This document shows positions 47,715 to 56,984 of a DNA stretch of 64,000 nucleotides, piece by piece. Position numbers and translations under genes: made by a program. Position 1 is the stretch's first letter. Every line of letters starts with the position of its first letter. Source of the stretch: Clostridium saccharobutylicum DSM 13864 (lineage in GTDB: Bacteria; Bacillota; Clostridia; Clostridiales; Clostridiaceae); NCBI RefSeq assembly GCF_000473995.1, contig NC_022571.1:787501-851500 (forward strand). The letters run 5' to 3'. Below the pieces are notes generated by a model that saw nothing but the letters and a program-made list of their open reading frames with translations, was not told where the DNA came from and did not search any database.

Positions 47715-48527
47715 ATGACAATTGGAAAAATTCAAGTGAATACATTCGATGTAATAACATTTGTAGGAATGGCAATTACTCTTTTTACAAGTATATTAAA
47801 TTTGATTCAAAACAAAAAGGGACTATATATAAATAACATTACACGATATAGGGTAACATGGATAAATACATTAAGAGTTCAAATTTCAACGTTAAAAGAA
47901 TTAAGTAATATAACAAATTTATATGTTATAACTAGGGAAGGAGTTGATAAAGTAGCATATAGAAGGGAGTTAGAAAAGGTTGTATCGTTGATAAAGATGC
48001 ATTTAAATTTTTGTGGTCAATTAGATAATAAATTAATATTAAAGGTAGAAGAATTAAAATGCATAATAAATAGTTACTTATTAATGCATTATTTTAGAAA
48101 TATAATTAAATCTATAAATAGCGATGATGAGATTGAAAATAAATTTAATGAAGCTATAGATGTAATAAGTGAAAAAAAAGTATTAGATGAGCTTTTAAAT
48201 ATAGCTCGGAATACTAAAAATATAAAAAACACTATTAGTATAAAAAATTTAAGTTTGCTAGATTTAAGATATAAGATTAAAGCAGAATATAATAATAATA
48301 CAGAACTAATAATATGTGCAGTTAAAGAGAGTGAGTATGTAATACAGAGATGGGAGTATAAAATAGAAAAAATAAATAAAGAAATTGATGAAATAGTACA
48401 GATATATTTGAAATCAGAATGGTCTAGATGTAAAAAAGAAACTAGATTATGGCCTTTTAGTAGATATAATGAAGAAAAAGCAATAAAGCGCTTAGAAAAG
48501 GAATATAAGGCACAAGCAAAAAAATAA
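47715..48527 (+). CDS. Membrane-anchored helical protein of unknown function
   Basis: A 270-aa protein not assigned to a family. It has one N-terminal membrane helix (about 12-32, ITFVGMAITLFTSILNLIQ). A largely alpha-helical, Lys/Glu-rich cytoplasmic body follows, with a late coiled-coil stretch (IEKINKEIDEIVQIYLKSEW). GGAGTATTTT precedes the ATG. The last residues YKAQAKK and the stop coincide with a minimal family A repeat, as in RecQ. It stands alone between terminator-bounded units. The shape recalls small membrane-bound stress or defence proteins, but nothing specific supports that. Confidence 0.7.
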   Translation: MTIGKIQVNTFDVITFVGMAITLFTSILNLIQNKKGLYINNITRYRVTWINTLRVQISTLKELSNITNLYVITREGVDKVAYRRELEKVVSLIKMHLNFCGQLDNKLILKVEELKCIINSYLLMHYFRNIIKSINSDDEIENKFNEAIDVISEKKVLDELLNIARNTKNIKNTISIKNLSLLDLRYKIKAEYNNNTELIICAVKESEYVIQRWEYKIEKINKEIDEIVQIYLKSEWSRCKKETRLWPFSRYNEEKAIKRLEKEYKAQAKK

Positions 48528-48547
48528 TATTTTTCATGTGGCTAAAG
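48507..48547. repeat. Minimal family A repeat overlapping a gene end
   Basis: AAGGCACAAGCAAAAAAATAAT followed by TTTTTCATGTGGCT, read in two halves, forms a short imperfect hairpin with the family's outer sequence. Its left arm is translated as the end of the preceding gene. Confidence 0.5.
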
Positions 48548-48686
48548 AAGAAAGATATAAATATCATGCATTAAACATTATATATTGAACAAAATAATTT
48601 TATAGATTAAAAATAGAAATTATAAATTTAAATATTTCACTATTAATATAGATGAAATAAATACTATTAATTAGGAAGGTGTTATT

Positions 48687-49025
48687 ATGGAAGGGCAAAC
48701 TTTAAATAATTCAAATATTAGTTCTGGAGATTTAAAATCTAATATTACTACATTACCAAATAACATTAATATAGAAAATGCAACTAATAACAACAATACA
48801 AAAGAATCAATAACAGCTTTAGTTAAACATGGTGGAGAAGTAGTAGGATACGAGTTATCAAATGGACAAAAGATTTCTAAAGAACAAGGTGTTCAATTAG
48901 CTAGAAATGATGGAATAAATGGTGTGACTGTAGCGATTTCTAGAAAAGGTGAAGAGTATTTGAGGAGTTTACCAGATCAAGATGAAAATAATAATTTAAA
49001 ATCATTGCCAATAATAAATGAATAA
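48687..49025 (+). CDS. DUF3892 domain protein
   Basis: A 112-aa protein: about 50 polar, Asn/Thr-rich residues followed by a DUF3892-like domain (ITALVKHGGEVVGYELSNG, then QKISKEQGVQLARNDGINGV and AISRKGEEYLRSLPD). Members are small, often plasmid- or phage-linked, and of unknown role. GGAAGGTG precedes the ATG. It is monocistronic. Confidence 0.75.
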   Translation: MEGQTLNNSNISSGDLKSNITTLPNNINIENATNNNNTKESITALVKHGGEVVGYELSNGQKISKEQGVQLARNDGINGVTVAISRKGEEYLRSLPDQDENNNLKSLPIINE

Positions 49026-49296
49026 AAAATAATTTGATCAATTTTAAGTCTTCTTAAATTAAGGATATAATATAATGTATAATCATATTCTTTTATGTGT
49101 CTAATTATAATTTGCTTTAGATAGTTTTTTATATTACTTTTACACTTTTTTAGGTAAATGATAAAATCATAGATAAACAATAGTGTAATATTTAAAATCA
49201 TATTTAAATTATAATACATTTTTAGTTGAGAATAAGCTAAAAAAAGTAATATAATTATGTTAAGTGATATATAGAAAAATGTTAGGAGATTTAATA

Positions 49297-49992
49297 ATGA
49301 GTGATTTAAGTGATTTAAAGGAATTAACTAAAGCAAAAGCAGCAAGAGAAATGCAAGAATTACAAGATAAGATAATAACAAGATTAAGCTCTATTAAACG
49401 AGATGGAATAGATGAATTAATAAAATATCTTTTAGAAAGAACAGATTATTTTACAGCCCCAGCATCTACAAAATTTCATTCTAATTTTGATGGAGGATTA
49501 GCACTTCATTCAGATAATGTTGTTGAACTATTAATGCAAAAAAATCAGCAGTACAAATTAGGATTAAATAATGACACAATATATTTAACAGGATATTTAC
49601 ATGATCTTTGTAAATGTAATCTTTATGAAAAGACTATGAGATTAAAAAAGGATGAAATGACAGGAAAATGGATAGGATACGCATCTTATGAATTTGATGA
49701 AAAAATTCCTTTAGGCCATGGTGAAAAAAGTGTAATTTTACTTCAACAATTTGTTAAGTTAACGCTGGAAGAATGTTTGATGATAAGATGGCATATGGGA
49801 GCTTATGTACCTAAGGATGAGTATAGGGATTATAATAAGGCAATAGAAATGTACAAATCAGTTTTAGCATTTAGTAATTCAGATGCAGAAGCTTCACATT
49901 TCTTGGAAGAAGTAAGGGAACCAGAACTTTATGCAATAGAAGAATATAATAGATATGTAAAAGAAAAGGCTATGAAAAAACTCAATAATTAA
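49297..49992 (+). CDS. HD-domain phosphohydrolase-like protein
   Basis: A 231-aa protein with a metal-dependent HD hydrolase fold: LALHSDNVVELL (first His), the signature YLHDLCKCNLY, and LGHGEKSVILLQQF plus MIRWHMGAY supplying further His. The start is ATG 49297 behind TTAGGAGATTT. HD proteins of this small type act on nucleotides or nucleic acids; the substrate is unknown. It is a single gene, with terminators downstream. Confidence 0.82.
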   Translation: MSDLSDLKELTKAKAAREMQELQDKIITRLSSIKRDGIDELIKYLLERTDYFTAPASTKFHSNFDGGLALHSDNVVELLMQKNQQYKLGLNNDTIYLTGYLHDLCKCNLYEKTMRLKKDEMTGKWIGYASYEFDEKIPLGHGEKSVILLQQFVKLTLEECLMIRWHMGAYVPKDEYRDYNKAIEMYKSVLAFSNSDAEASHFLEEVREPELYAIEEYNRYVKEKAMKKLNN

Positions 49993-50059
49993 AAATAATA
50001 TTAAATTTAATAATAAGTCAAATAATAAGAAAAGATATTTTAGTATAAGAATTTTACAG

Positions 50060-50110
50060 GGGGGATAAACTGGCTTTAGATATTAAAAAGCTAGTTTATT
50101 TTTATAATAG
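50060..50110 (+). terminator. Terminator after the HD gene
   Basis: ATAAACTGGCTTT and AAAGCTAGTTTAT form a long stem with one mismatch, followed by TTTTTAT. Confidence 0.75.
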
Positions 50111-50202
50111 ATTTTTTAAGAAATAATAGATTGAAATGCTTATTTGATCTGACTGTGTTTGCTTAATAAGTTTAATTAACAACCTGTTATGATACGAAAT
50201 AT

Positions 50203-50240
50203 TCCCCTCTGTATGATGAAAAGTATAGAGGGGATTTTGT
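50203..50240. terminator. Second hairpin in the HD-speD gap
   Basis: CCCCTCTGTA and TATAGAGGGG pair with one mismatch (T-rich ATTTTGT after it). It is probably a terminator or the remains of one. Confidence 0.55.
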
Positions 50241-50260
50241 ATATTATTTAATGTGACTAA

Positions 50261-50425
50261 GATATAATTAAAAAATAACAAGTCAATTTGATAGAATATT
50301 TTCCATAATCCTTCATTCGCAGATTGACCTAATAGACTGGCTATGAGGCGAATCTACCTCATTACCTTATAAAAAATATTCATGATAGATTGGACTTAAT
50401 ATTTTCTTTTATAGACGTAAAGAAA
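50261..50425. repeat. Family A intergenic inverted repeat, full copy
   Basis: TTAAAAAATAACAAGTCAAT on the left and TTGGACTTAATATTTTCTTT on the right, with the shared inner block GACCTAATAGACTGGCTATG, then AGGCGAATCTACCTCATTAC. It lies about 170 bp before the polyamine cluster. Confidence 0.72.
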
Positions 50426-50596
50426 AAATCGTCATAAATAGTAGCAATTTCAGAAAAAATATAGTAAAATGTACAATGTTGTATGATGACAAATAGTAAA
50501 CTAAAAGTTAAGTATTTGTAAGAACATAAATGTTTAACCGATTAAGTATATTTTTATAGTACAGCTAAAAAAACTATTTATACAAGAAAGGCAGTG

Positions 50597-51412
50597 ATGT
50601 TAGGGTTGGAAAACAAGCTGAAGTTATACGGCTTTAACAACCTCACAAAGACACTTAGCTTTAACATCTATGATGTATGCTATGCAAAAAGTGAGCGAGA
50701 GCAAAAGGACTATATTGCTTATATTGATGAGCAATACAATTCAGAAAGACTTACAAATATTCTGTGTGATGTAACGGATATTATTGGTGCACATGTACTA
50801 AATATTTCAAAACAGGATTATGATCCACAAGGAGCTAGTGTAACTATTTTAATATCAGAAGAAACCTTAGCAGTTAAAGAAATAGATCCATCTTGTAATA
50901 AAGGTCAAATTGATATTTTGAAAACTAGGGATACTGTTGTAGCACATTTAGATAAAAGTCATGTAACAGTTCATACTTATCCAGAATATCATCCAGATAA
51001 CTCAATTGCTACTTTTCGTGTGGATATTGATGTATCCACTTGTGGAGAAATCTCTCCTTTAAATGCATTAAACTACCTTATAGGAAGTTTTGATTCAGAT
51101 ATAATAACCATAGACTATCGTGTTAGGGGATTTACTCGCGATGTTGATGGTAAGAAATTATTTATAGATCATAAGATAACATCAATACAAGATTATATTG
51201 ATGAGGGTACATTAAAGAAATATGATGCTATGGATATAAATGTATATCAATCAAACATATTTCATACTAAAATGTTAATAAAAGAAATTGAACTTCAAAA
51301 TTATCTTTTCAATAGAGATGTTTATGAAATTAAGCCTAAACAAAGACTTGAAATCGAAAATAATTTAAGAAAAGAAATGATTGAGATTTTCAGTGGAACA
51401 AATATATATTAA
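50597..51412 (+). CDS. speD: S-adenosylmethionine decarboxylase, long SpeD type
   Basis: Makes decarboxylated SAM, the aminopropyl donor for spermidine. The 271-aa protein belongs to the E. coli-type long SpeD class rather than the short Bacillus type. It shows [44 protein letters not shown], the self-cleavage site [13 protein letters not shown] (pyruvoyl from about Ser121), [15 protein letters not shown] and [16 protein letters not shown]. The start is ATG 50597 (or the GTG just before it) after GAAAGG. It leads the polyamine operon, 18 bp before the decarboxylase gene. Confidence 0.94.
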   Translation: MLGLENKLKLYGFNNLTKTLSFNIYDVCYAKSEREQKDYIAYIDEQYNSERLTNILCDVTDIIGAHVLNISKQDYDPQGASVTILISEETLAVKEIDPSCNKGQIDILKTRDTVVAHLDKSHVTVHTYPEYHPDNSIATFRVDIDVSTCGEISPLNALNYLIGSFDSDIITIDYRVRGFTRDVDGKKLFIDHKITSIQDYIDEGTLKKYDAMDINVYQSNIFHTKMLIKEIELQNYLFNRDVYEIKPKQRLEIENNLRKEMIEIFSGTNIY

Positions 51413-51430
51413 TGATAGGGAGGAAGCAGT

Positions 51431-52894
51431 ATGATAGATAGAGAATCCCAATCAAAGGCACCTATTTATGAAGCATTAATGGAATATAAAAAAGCCAGAG
51501 TTGTTCCATTTGATGTACCAGGTCATAAACAAGGACGAGGAAATGCTATGCTTAGAGAATTTTTGGGCGAACAATGTCTTTCAGTAGATGTAAATTCAAT
51601 GAAACCACTTGATAACCTTTGCCATCCAGTATCAGTTATAAAAGAAGCAGAAGAGCTTGCAGCAGAGGCTTTTGGTTCTAAGCATGCATTTTTGATGGTT
51701 AATGGAACAAGTTCAGCAGTTCAAGCGATGGTTATGAGCGTATGTAAAAAAGGTGAAAAGATTATAATGCCACGTAATGTTCATAGAAGTGCTATTAATG
51801 CATTGGTAATTAGTGGTGCAATACCAGTTTATATAAACCCAGGCATAAATAAAAAACTTGGAATACCGCTTGGAATGTCAGTTGACGATGTTAAAAAAGC
51901 AATTAAAGAAAATCCAGATGCAAAAGCTGTACTTGTGAATAATCCAACTTATTACGGAATTTGTTCTAATTTAAAAGAAATTACTAAATTAGCACATGAA
52001 AATGGAATGTATGTGTTGGTAGATGAAGCTCATGGAACACACTTTTATTTTGGAGAAAATATGCCAATGTCAGCTGTAGAAGCAGGAGCTGATATGGCAG
52101 CAATTAGTATGCATAAGACAGGAGGATCTTTAACTCAAAGTTCTTTCTTATTATTAAATTGTGATTTAAATGAAGGATATGTAAGACAAATAATTAATTT
52201 AACACAAACAACAAGTGGATCATATCTTTTAATGTCATCACTTGATTTAGCTAGAAGAGACCTTGTTCTTAATGGAGATAAGATATTTAAGAAAGTAATA
52301 GAGCTTGCAGAGTATGCAAGAGGTGAAATAAATAAGATAGGCGGATACTATGCATTTTCAAAAGAACTTATTGATGGTGATGCAATATATGATTTTGATG
52401 TGACTAAATTATCTATATTTACTAGAGATATAGGACTTGCGGGAATTGAAGTGTATGATCTTTTAAGAGATGAATATGGAATACAAATAGAATTTGGTGA
52501 TATAGGAAATATTCTTGCAATTATTTCTGTTGGTGATCGTAACCTTGCAATTGAAAGATTAATATCTTCATTGTCAGAAATTAAGAGACTACATTCAAAA
52601 GATAAAGCAGGAATGTTTGATCATGAATATATAAATCCAGAAGTAGTACTTACGCCTCAAGAAGCATTTTATTCACCAAAGAAATCTGTACCAATGAATG
52701 AAAGTGATAAAGAAATATGTGCTGAATTTGTAATGTGCTATCCACCAGGAATACCAATTCTAGCTCCAGGAGAAAGAATTACTAAGGAAATTTTAGATTA
52801 TATAGATTATGCAAAAGAAAAAGGATGTTTTTTAACTGGAACAGAGGATATTAAAATTGAAAATATTAATATAGTTGATTCAGTTAATAGTTAA
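51431..52894 (+). CDS. Orn/Lys/Arg decarboxylase (PLP fold type I)
   Basis: A 487-aa PLP enzyme of the short Orn/Lys/Arg decarboxylase class. Recognisable pieces are FDVPGHKQGRG, MVNGTSSAVQAMVM, YVLVDEAHGTHFYF and the PLP lysine (about K229) in SMHKTGGSLTQSS. GATAGGGAGGAAG precedes the ATG. In most clostridia this protein is called arginine decarboxylase and is followed by an agmatinase gene; none is present here, so it may instead make putrescine or cadaverine directly. Substrate unresolved. Confidence 0.88.
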   Translation: MIDRESQSKAPIYEALMEYKKARVVPFDVPGHKQGRGNAMLREFLGEQCLSVDVNSMKPLDNLCHPVSVIKEAEELAAEAFGSKHAFLMVNGTSSAVQAMVMSVCKKGEKIIMPRNVHRSAINALVISGAIPVYINPGINKKLGIPLGMSVDDVKKAIKENPDAKAVLVNNPTYYGICSNLKEITKLAHENGMYVLVDEAHGTHFYFGENMPMSAVEAGADMAAISMHKTGGSLTQSSFLLLNCDLNEGYVRQIINLTQTTSGSYLLMSSLDLARRDLVLNGDKIFKKVIELAEYARGEINKIGGYYAFSKELIDGDAIYDFDVTKLSIFTRDIGLAGIEVYDLLRDEYGIQIEFGDIGNILAIISVGDRNLAIERLISSLSEIKRLHSKDKAGMFDHEYINPEVVLTPQEAFYSPKKSVPMNESDKEICAEFVMCYPPGIPILAPGERITKEILDYIDYAKEKGCFLTGTEDIKIENINIVDSVNS

Positions 52895-52895
52895 C

Positions 52896-52974
52896 AGATA
52901 ATAATTAATAGTTTTAGATAAAAATGTGTCTTAAGTTTAGGCAGAAGTTTAACTTTAACTATTAATTATTATCT
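52896..52974. other. Perfect 18-bp hairpin in the decarboxylase-speE gap
   Basis: AGATAATAATTAATAGTT (52896-52913) and its exact complement (52957-52974) enclose a 43-nt loop. It has no T-tract; it may be RNA-processing or stabilising structure within the operon. Confidence 0.55.
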
Positions 52975-53004
52975 CAAACAATTAACTGGGGAAGTGAGGT
53001 AAAT

Positions 53005-53850
53005 ATGGAATTATGGTATACAGAACAGCATACAGAAAATGTTCGATTTTCAATTAAAGTTGAAAAGGAAATACACACTGAACAAACTGAATTTCAAAGA
53101 ATAGATGTTTTGGAAGCAAAAGAGTTCGGAAAATTTTTTACATTAGATGGATTAATGATGGTAACAGAAAAAGATGAATTTATTTATCATGATATGATAG
53201 TTCATGTTCCAATGGCAACTAACCCTAATATAAAAAAGGTTCTAGTTATAGGTGCTGGAGATGGTGGAACTATAAGAGAACTTACAAGATATAAGACAAT
53301 AGAGAAAATCGATATGGTTGAAATCGATGAAAGAGTTGTTGAAGTATGTAAGGAATATTTCCCACAAACAGCATGTAAACTTGATGATCCAAGAGTTAAT
53401 ATATTTTTTGAAGATGGTTTGAGATTTGTGCGTAATAAGGAAAATGAATATGACTTAATAATAGTAGACTCAACAGATCCATTTGGACCAGGAGAAGGAT
53501 TATTTACTAAGGAGTTTTATGGCAATTGTTATAAAGCGCTAAAAGAAGATGGAATTTTAGTTAATCAACATGAAAGTCCATATTATGATTTTCATGCAAG
53601 AGCAATGAAAGATGCGCATAAGAAAATAGTAGGTTTCTTTCCTGTTATTAGGGTATATCAAGCGCATATTCCAACTTATCCATCAGGACATTGGTTATTT
53701 GGATTTGCTTCAAAAAAATATGATCCAATAAAAGATTTAGATGCAGATGCATGGAATAAATTAGGTATAAAAACAAAATACTATAATACAGACCTTCATG
53801 TAGGATGTTTTGCTTTACCTAATTATGTATTGGAAATGTTAGAAAATTAA
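53005..53850 (+). CDS. speE: Spermidine synthase (polyamine aminopropyltransferase)
   Basis: Transfers the aminopropyl group of decarboxylated SAM to putrescine or a related diamine. The 281-aa Rossmann-fold protein has VLVIGAGDGGTIRELTRY (SAM site), KIDMVEIDERVVEVC, EDGLRFV and IIVDSTDPFGPGEGLFTKEF, the acidic amine-binding region. GGGGAAGTGAGG precedes the ATG. It needs the SpeD product made by the cluster's first gene. Confidence 0.94.
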   Translation: MELWYTEQHTENVRFSIKVEKEIHTEQTEFQRIDVLEAKEFGKFFTLDGLMMVTEKDEFIYHDMIVHVPMATNPNIKKVLVIGAGDGGTIRELTRYKTIEKIDMVEIDERVVEVCKEYFPQTACKLDDPRVNIFFEDGLRFVRNKENEYDLIIVDSTDPFGPGEGLFTKEFYGNCYKALKEDGILVNQHESPYYDFHARAMKDAHKKIVGFFPVIRVYQAHIPTYPSGHWLFGFASKKYDPIKDLDADAWNKLGIKTKYYNTDLHVGCFALPNYVLEMLEN

Positions 53851-53873
53851 ACATTAAAAATTAACAGTAGATA

Positions 53874-53988
53874 ATGAATGATAAAGGATGAATAATTAAG
53901 TTTCAATGAAACTTTAAGAATAATATTAATAAAACAGCTAAAAAATATTTAAGTTATAATTATTAATTTTTCATCCTTGATCATTCAT
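53874..53988. other. Long hairpin in the speE-dehydrogenase gap
   Basis: Arms of 26 nt (53874-53899 beginning ATGAATGATAAAGGATGAAT; 53963-53988) with two mismatches, loop about 63 nt. There is no T-tract. It fills most of the 160-bp gap and ends 25 bp before the next start. Confidence 0.55.
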
Positions 53989-54012
53989 AAAAAAGAATTG
54001 GAGGAATTAAAA

Positions 54013-55215
54013 ATGGGAAAAGCTTTAATTATTGGTGCTGGCGGTGTTGCTAGTGTTGCTATTCACAAGTGTTGTCAAAATTCAGAAGTATTTGAGGAGA
54101 TTTGTATAGCTAGTAGAACTTTATCAAAATGTGATGCTATAAAATCGTCACTAGAAGGAAAGACTAAAACTAAAATACAAACAGCTCAAGTAGATGCTGA
54201 TAATGTTCCAGAATTAGTAGCACTTATTAATAAATTTAAACCAGAAGTTGTAATAAATCTTGCACTTCCTTATCAAGATTTAACAATTATGGATGCTTGT
54301 TTAGAAACAAAGGTTCATTATATAGATACAGCTAACTATGAACCACTTGATACAGCTAAATTTGAATATAAATGGCAATGGGCATATAGAGAAAAGTTTG
54401 AGAAAGCAGGAATAACTGCATTACTTGGTACTGGTTTTGATCCAGGTGTTACAGGAGTATTTAGTGCTTATGCTCAAAAACATTATTTTGATGAAATAAA
54501 CTATATAGATATATTAGATGCTAATGCAGGTGATCATGGATATCCTTTTGCAACTAATTTCAATCCAGAAATTAATATACGTGAAATCACAGCTAATGGT
54601 AGCTATTGGGAAAATGGAAAATGGATAGAAACAGAACCTCTTGAAATAAAGAGAGTTTATGATTTCCCTGAAATAGGACCAAAAGATATGTACTTACTTC
54701 ACCATGAAGAGTTAGAATCTTTAGGCTTAAACATTAAAGGAATTAAGAGAATCAGATTCTGGATGACATTCTCACAAAAATATATAACACATTTGAATGT
54801 GCTTGAAAATGTTGGAATGACTTCAATTGAACCAATTGAATTTGAAGGAAAGCAAATAGTTCCTCTACAATTCCTAAAAGCAGTTTTACCAGATCCAGCA
54901 TCACTTGGTCCAAGAACAAAGGGTAAAACTAATATAGGATGCATATTCCAAGGTAAGAAAGATGGAAAAGATAAAACTTACTATGTATACAATGTTTGTG
55001 ACCATGAAGAATGTTATAAAGAAGTTGGTTCTCAAGCAATATCATATACAACAGGTGTTCCAGCTATGATTGGAGCAAGTTTAGTAATGAAAGGTTTGTG
55101 GAAAAAGCCAGGAGTATATAATGTAGAAGAGTTTGATCCAGATCCATTCATGGAAGAATTAAATAAATGGGGATTACCATGGAAAGAAAGCTTTGATCCA
55201 ACTTTAGTTGAATAA
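54013..55215 (+). CDS. Carboxynorspermidine/carboxyspermidine dehydrogenase (saccharopine dehydrogenase family)
   Basis: Condenses aspartate semialdehyde with a diamine and reduces the Schiff base with NADPH to a carboxylated triamine. The start is ATG 54013, behind TTGGAGGAATT. The 400-aa protein has the Rossmann motif ALIIGAGGVASVAIHK, VVINLALPYQDLTIMDACLE, HYIDTANYEP and GTGFDPGVTGVFSAYAQ. The matching decarboxylase gene follows, which secures this reading over lysine-pathway saccharopine dehydrogenase. Whether it prefers putrescine, diaminopropane or cadaverine is not visible. Confidence 0.9.
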   Translation: MGKALIIGAGGVASVAIHKCCQNSEVFEEICIASRTLSKCDAIKSSLEGKTKTKIQTAQVDADNVPELVALINKFKPEVVINLALPYQDLTIMDACLETKVHYIDTANYEPLDTAKFEYKWQWAYREKFEKAGITALLGTGFDPGVTGVFSAYAQKHYFDEINYIDILDANAGDHGYPFATNFNPEINIREITANGSYWENGKWIETEPLEIKRVYDFPEIGPKDMYLLHHEELESLGLNIKGIKRIRFWMTFSQKYITHLNVLENVGMTSIEPIEFEGKQIVPLQFLKAVLPDPASLGPRTKGKTNIGCIFQGKKDGKDKTYYVYNVCDHEECYKEVGSQAISYTTGVPAMIGASLVMKGLWKKPGVYNVEEFDPDPFMEELNKWGLPWKESFDPTLVE

Positions 55216-55243
55216 GCAACATGTAATTTGAATTTATGTGATG

Positions 55244-55440
55244 ACTAACCGAAATAAGTAATATGATGTGTTACGGTTTCTCTGGAATTTAGATGGGTGA
55301 TTCTATGATAAGAAGTTGTACCCAAAAAGCTAGCCTCAAAGACACGCTTTGAACTAGCTTTTTGGAACAACTTTTTGTCAAGAATCACTACCATCTAAAT
55401 TCCAATGAAACACTCCACACATCATATTACTTATTTCTCT
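55244..55440. repeat. Family B long hairpin element
   Basis: The left arm (AACCGAAATAAGTAATATGA, GGAATTTAGATGG, GTGATTCT, AGAAGTTGTACCCAAAAAGC) is answered by the right arm (GCTTTTTGGAACAACTTTTTG, read in two parts, AGAATCACTACCATCTAAATT, CATCATATTACTTATTTCTC). The tip is AGCCTCAAAGACACGCTTTG. It lies between the dehydrogenase and nspC genes. Confidence 0.78.
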
Positions 55441-55668
55441 GTAAGTAGGCACATTCAAAGAAATGTCAGATTCATTTCTTAGTTTACTTTTCAACTGGTG
55501 TGTCAATTAAATAGGTTCATCCGTGAATTTTGTGATGTTGAATTTTAAAATACTAATTTACATATATTAAAACAAGTATTTTCAATAACTAATTAAGATT
55601 AACTATCAGCAATCACAAAATATCTTGATGAACCAAAAAATATAATTGAAAAAAGGACTGATGATTCA

Positions 55669-56808
55669 ATGAAAGATATAGATATAAGTAAATTACCATC
55701 ACCATGTTATTTGGTTGATGAAAGACTTCTTAAGAAGAATTTAGAAGTTTTAGATTATGTTCAAAAGGAAACAGGAGCTAATATTATTCTTGCAACAAAA
55801 TCATTCTCAATGTATTCAACATTCCCGTTGATTGGAAAGTACTTAAAGGGAGTTACTTCAAGTTCTTTACATGAAGCTAGACTTGGATATGAAGAAATGG
55901 GGAAGGAAGTACATATTTTTTCGCCTGCATATAGAGATGATGAGTTTGATGATATAATGAAATATAGTGATCATATTGTATTTAATTCATTCAGTCAATT
56001 CAAAAAATATAGAGATAAAATTAAAAATTTTACTGGAAAGAAAATTGAATGCGGTATTCGTATTAACCCAGAATATTCTGAAATAGAAACAGATATATAT
56101 AATCCATGTTTTAAAAATTCAAGAATGGGAGTTACTTTAGATAATTTTGAAGAAGATGAGCTTGAAGGTATAGATGGTTTACATTTCCATACAATGTGTG
56201 AACAAAACTCTGATACACTTGCGCGTACAATAAAAGTGGTAGATGAAAAGTTTGGAAAGTACATAAAAAAAATGAAATGGATTAACTTCGGTGGTGGTCA
56301 TCATATTACTAGAGAAGATTATGATATAGAAACACTAATTAAATCTATTAATTTCATTAAAGATAAGTATGGAGTAAAAGTATATCTTGAACCAGGTGAA
56401 GCTATCGCTTTAAATGCAGGATTTCTTGTGTCAACAGTTTTAGATACAATGAAAAATGGAATGGATATAGCAATACTAGATACATCAGCAGAATGTCATA
56501 TGCCAGATGTACTTGCAATGCCATATAGACCTAATATAATAGGTGCTGGAAAGCCAAATGAATTTGAATTTACTTATAGATTTGGAGGACCAACTTGCCT
56601 TGCTGGTGATATTATAGGTGATTATTCATTTAAAGAACCTTTAAAGCCAGGGGACAAATTAGTATTCTGTGATATGGCTATTTATTCAATGGTTAAAAAC
56701 AATACTTTCAATGGAGTGAATCTTCCTGCTATTGTAAAGTATAGTGAAGAAAAAGGAATTGAAATAATAAAACAATTTGGATATGAAGATTTTAAATCTA
56801 GATTATAA
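55669..56808 (+). CDS. nspC: Carboxynorspermidine decarboxylase
   Basis: PLP enzyme (alanine-racemase fold) that decarboxylates carboxynorspermidine or carboxyspermidine to the free triamine. The 379-aa protein has the PLP lysine near residue 44 (ILATKSFSMYS), GLHFHTMCEQN, WINFGGGHHI and LEPGEAIALNAGF, and the second active-site Cys expected in ILDTSAECHMPDV. It follows its partner dehydrogenase gene across a family B hairpin. AAAGGACTGATG is the ribosome site. A terminator lies after it. Confidence 0.93.
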   Translation: MKDIDISKLPSPCYLVDERLLKKNLEVLDYVQKETGANIILATKSFSMYSTFPLIGKYLKGVTSSSLHEARLGYEEMGKEVHIFSPAYRDDEFDDIMKYSDHIVFNSFSQFKKYRDKIKNFTGKKIECGIRINPEYSEIETDIYNPCFKNSRMGVTLDNFEEDELEGIDGLHFHTMCEQNSDTLARTIKVVDEKFGKYIKKMKWINFGGGHHITREDYDIETLIKSINFIKDKYGVKVYLEPGEAIALNAGFLVSTVLDTMKNGMDIAILDTSAECHMPDVLAMPYRPNIIGAGKPNEFEFTYRFGGPTCLAGDIIGDYSFKEPLKPGDKLVFCDMAIYSMVKNNTFNGVNLPAIVKYSEEKGIEIIKQFGYEDFKSRL

Positions 56809-56854
56809 TATTTAATAAATTAATAATTAGAGACATGAACTAGAGTATATATAT

Positions 56855-56905
56855 GTAGTAGTTTTAGAGAATAATAATTTCTGAGACTACTATTTTTTTA
56901 TGCGG
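56855..56905 (+). terminator. Terminator after nspC
   Basis: GTAGTAGTTTTAGAGA and TTTCTGAGACTACTAT pair with few mismatches, followed by TTTTTTTA. Confidence 0.75.
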
Positions 56906-56984
56906 CTAAAATCATAAAAAGGATTTGATTAAAATGATATTCTGCAATATATTTTAAATCTATATAATATAATTTAGTATGAAG

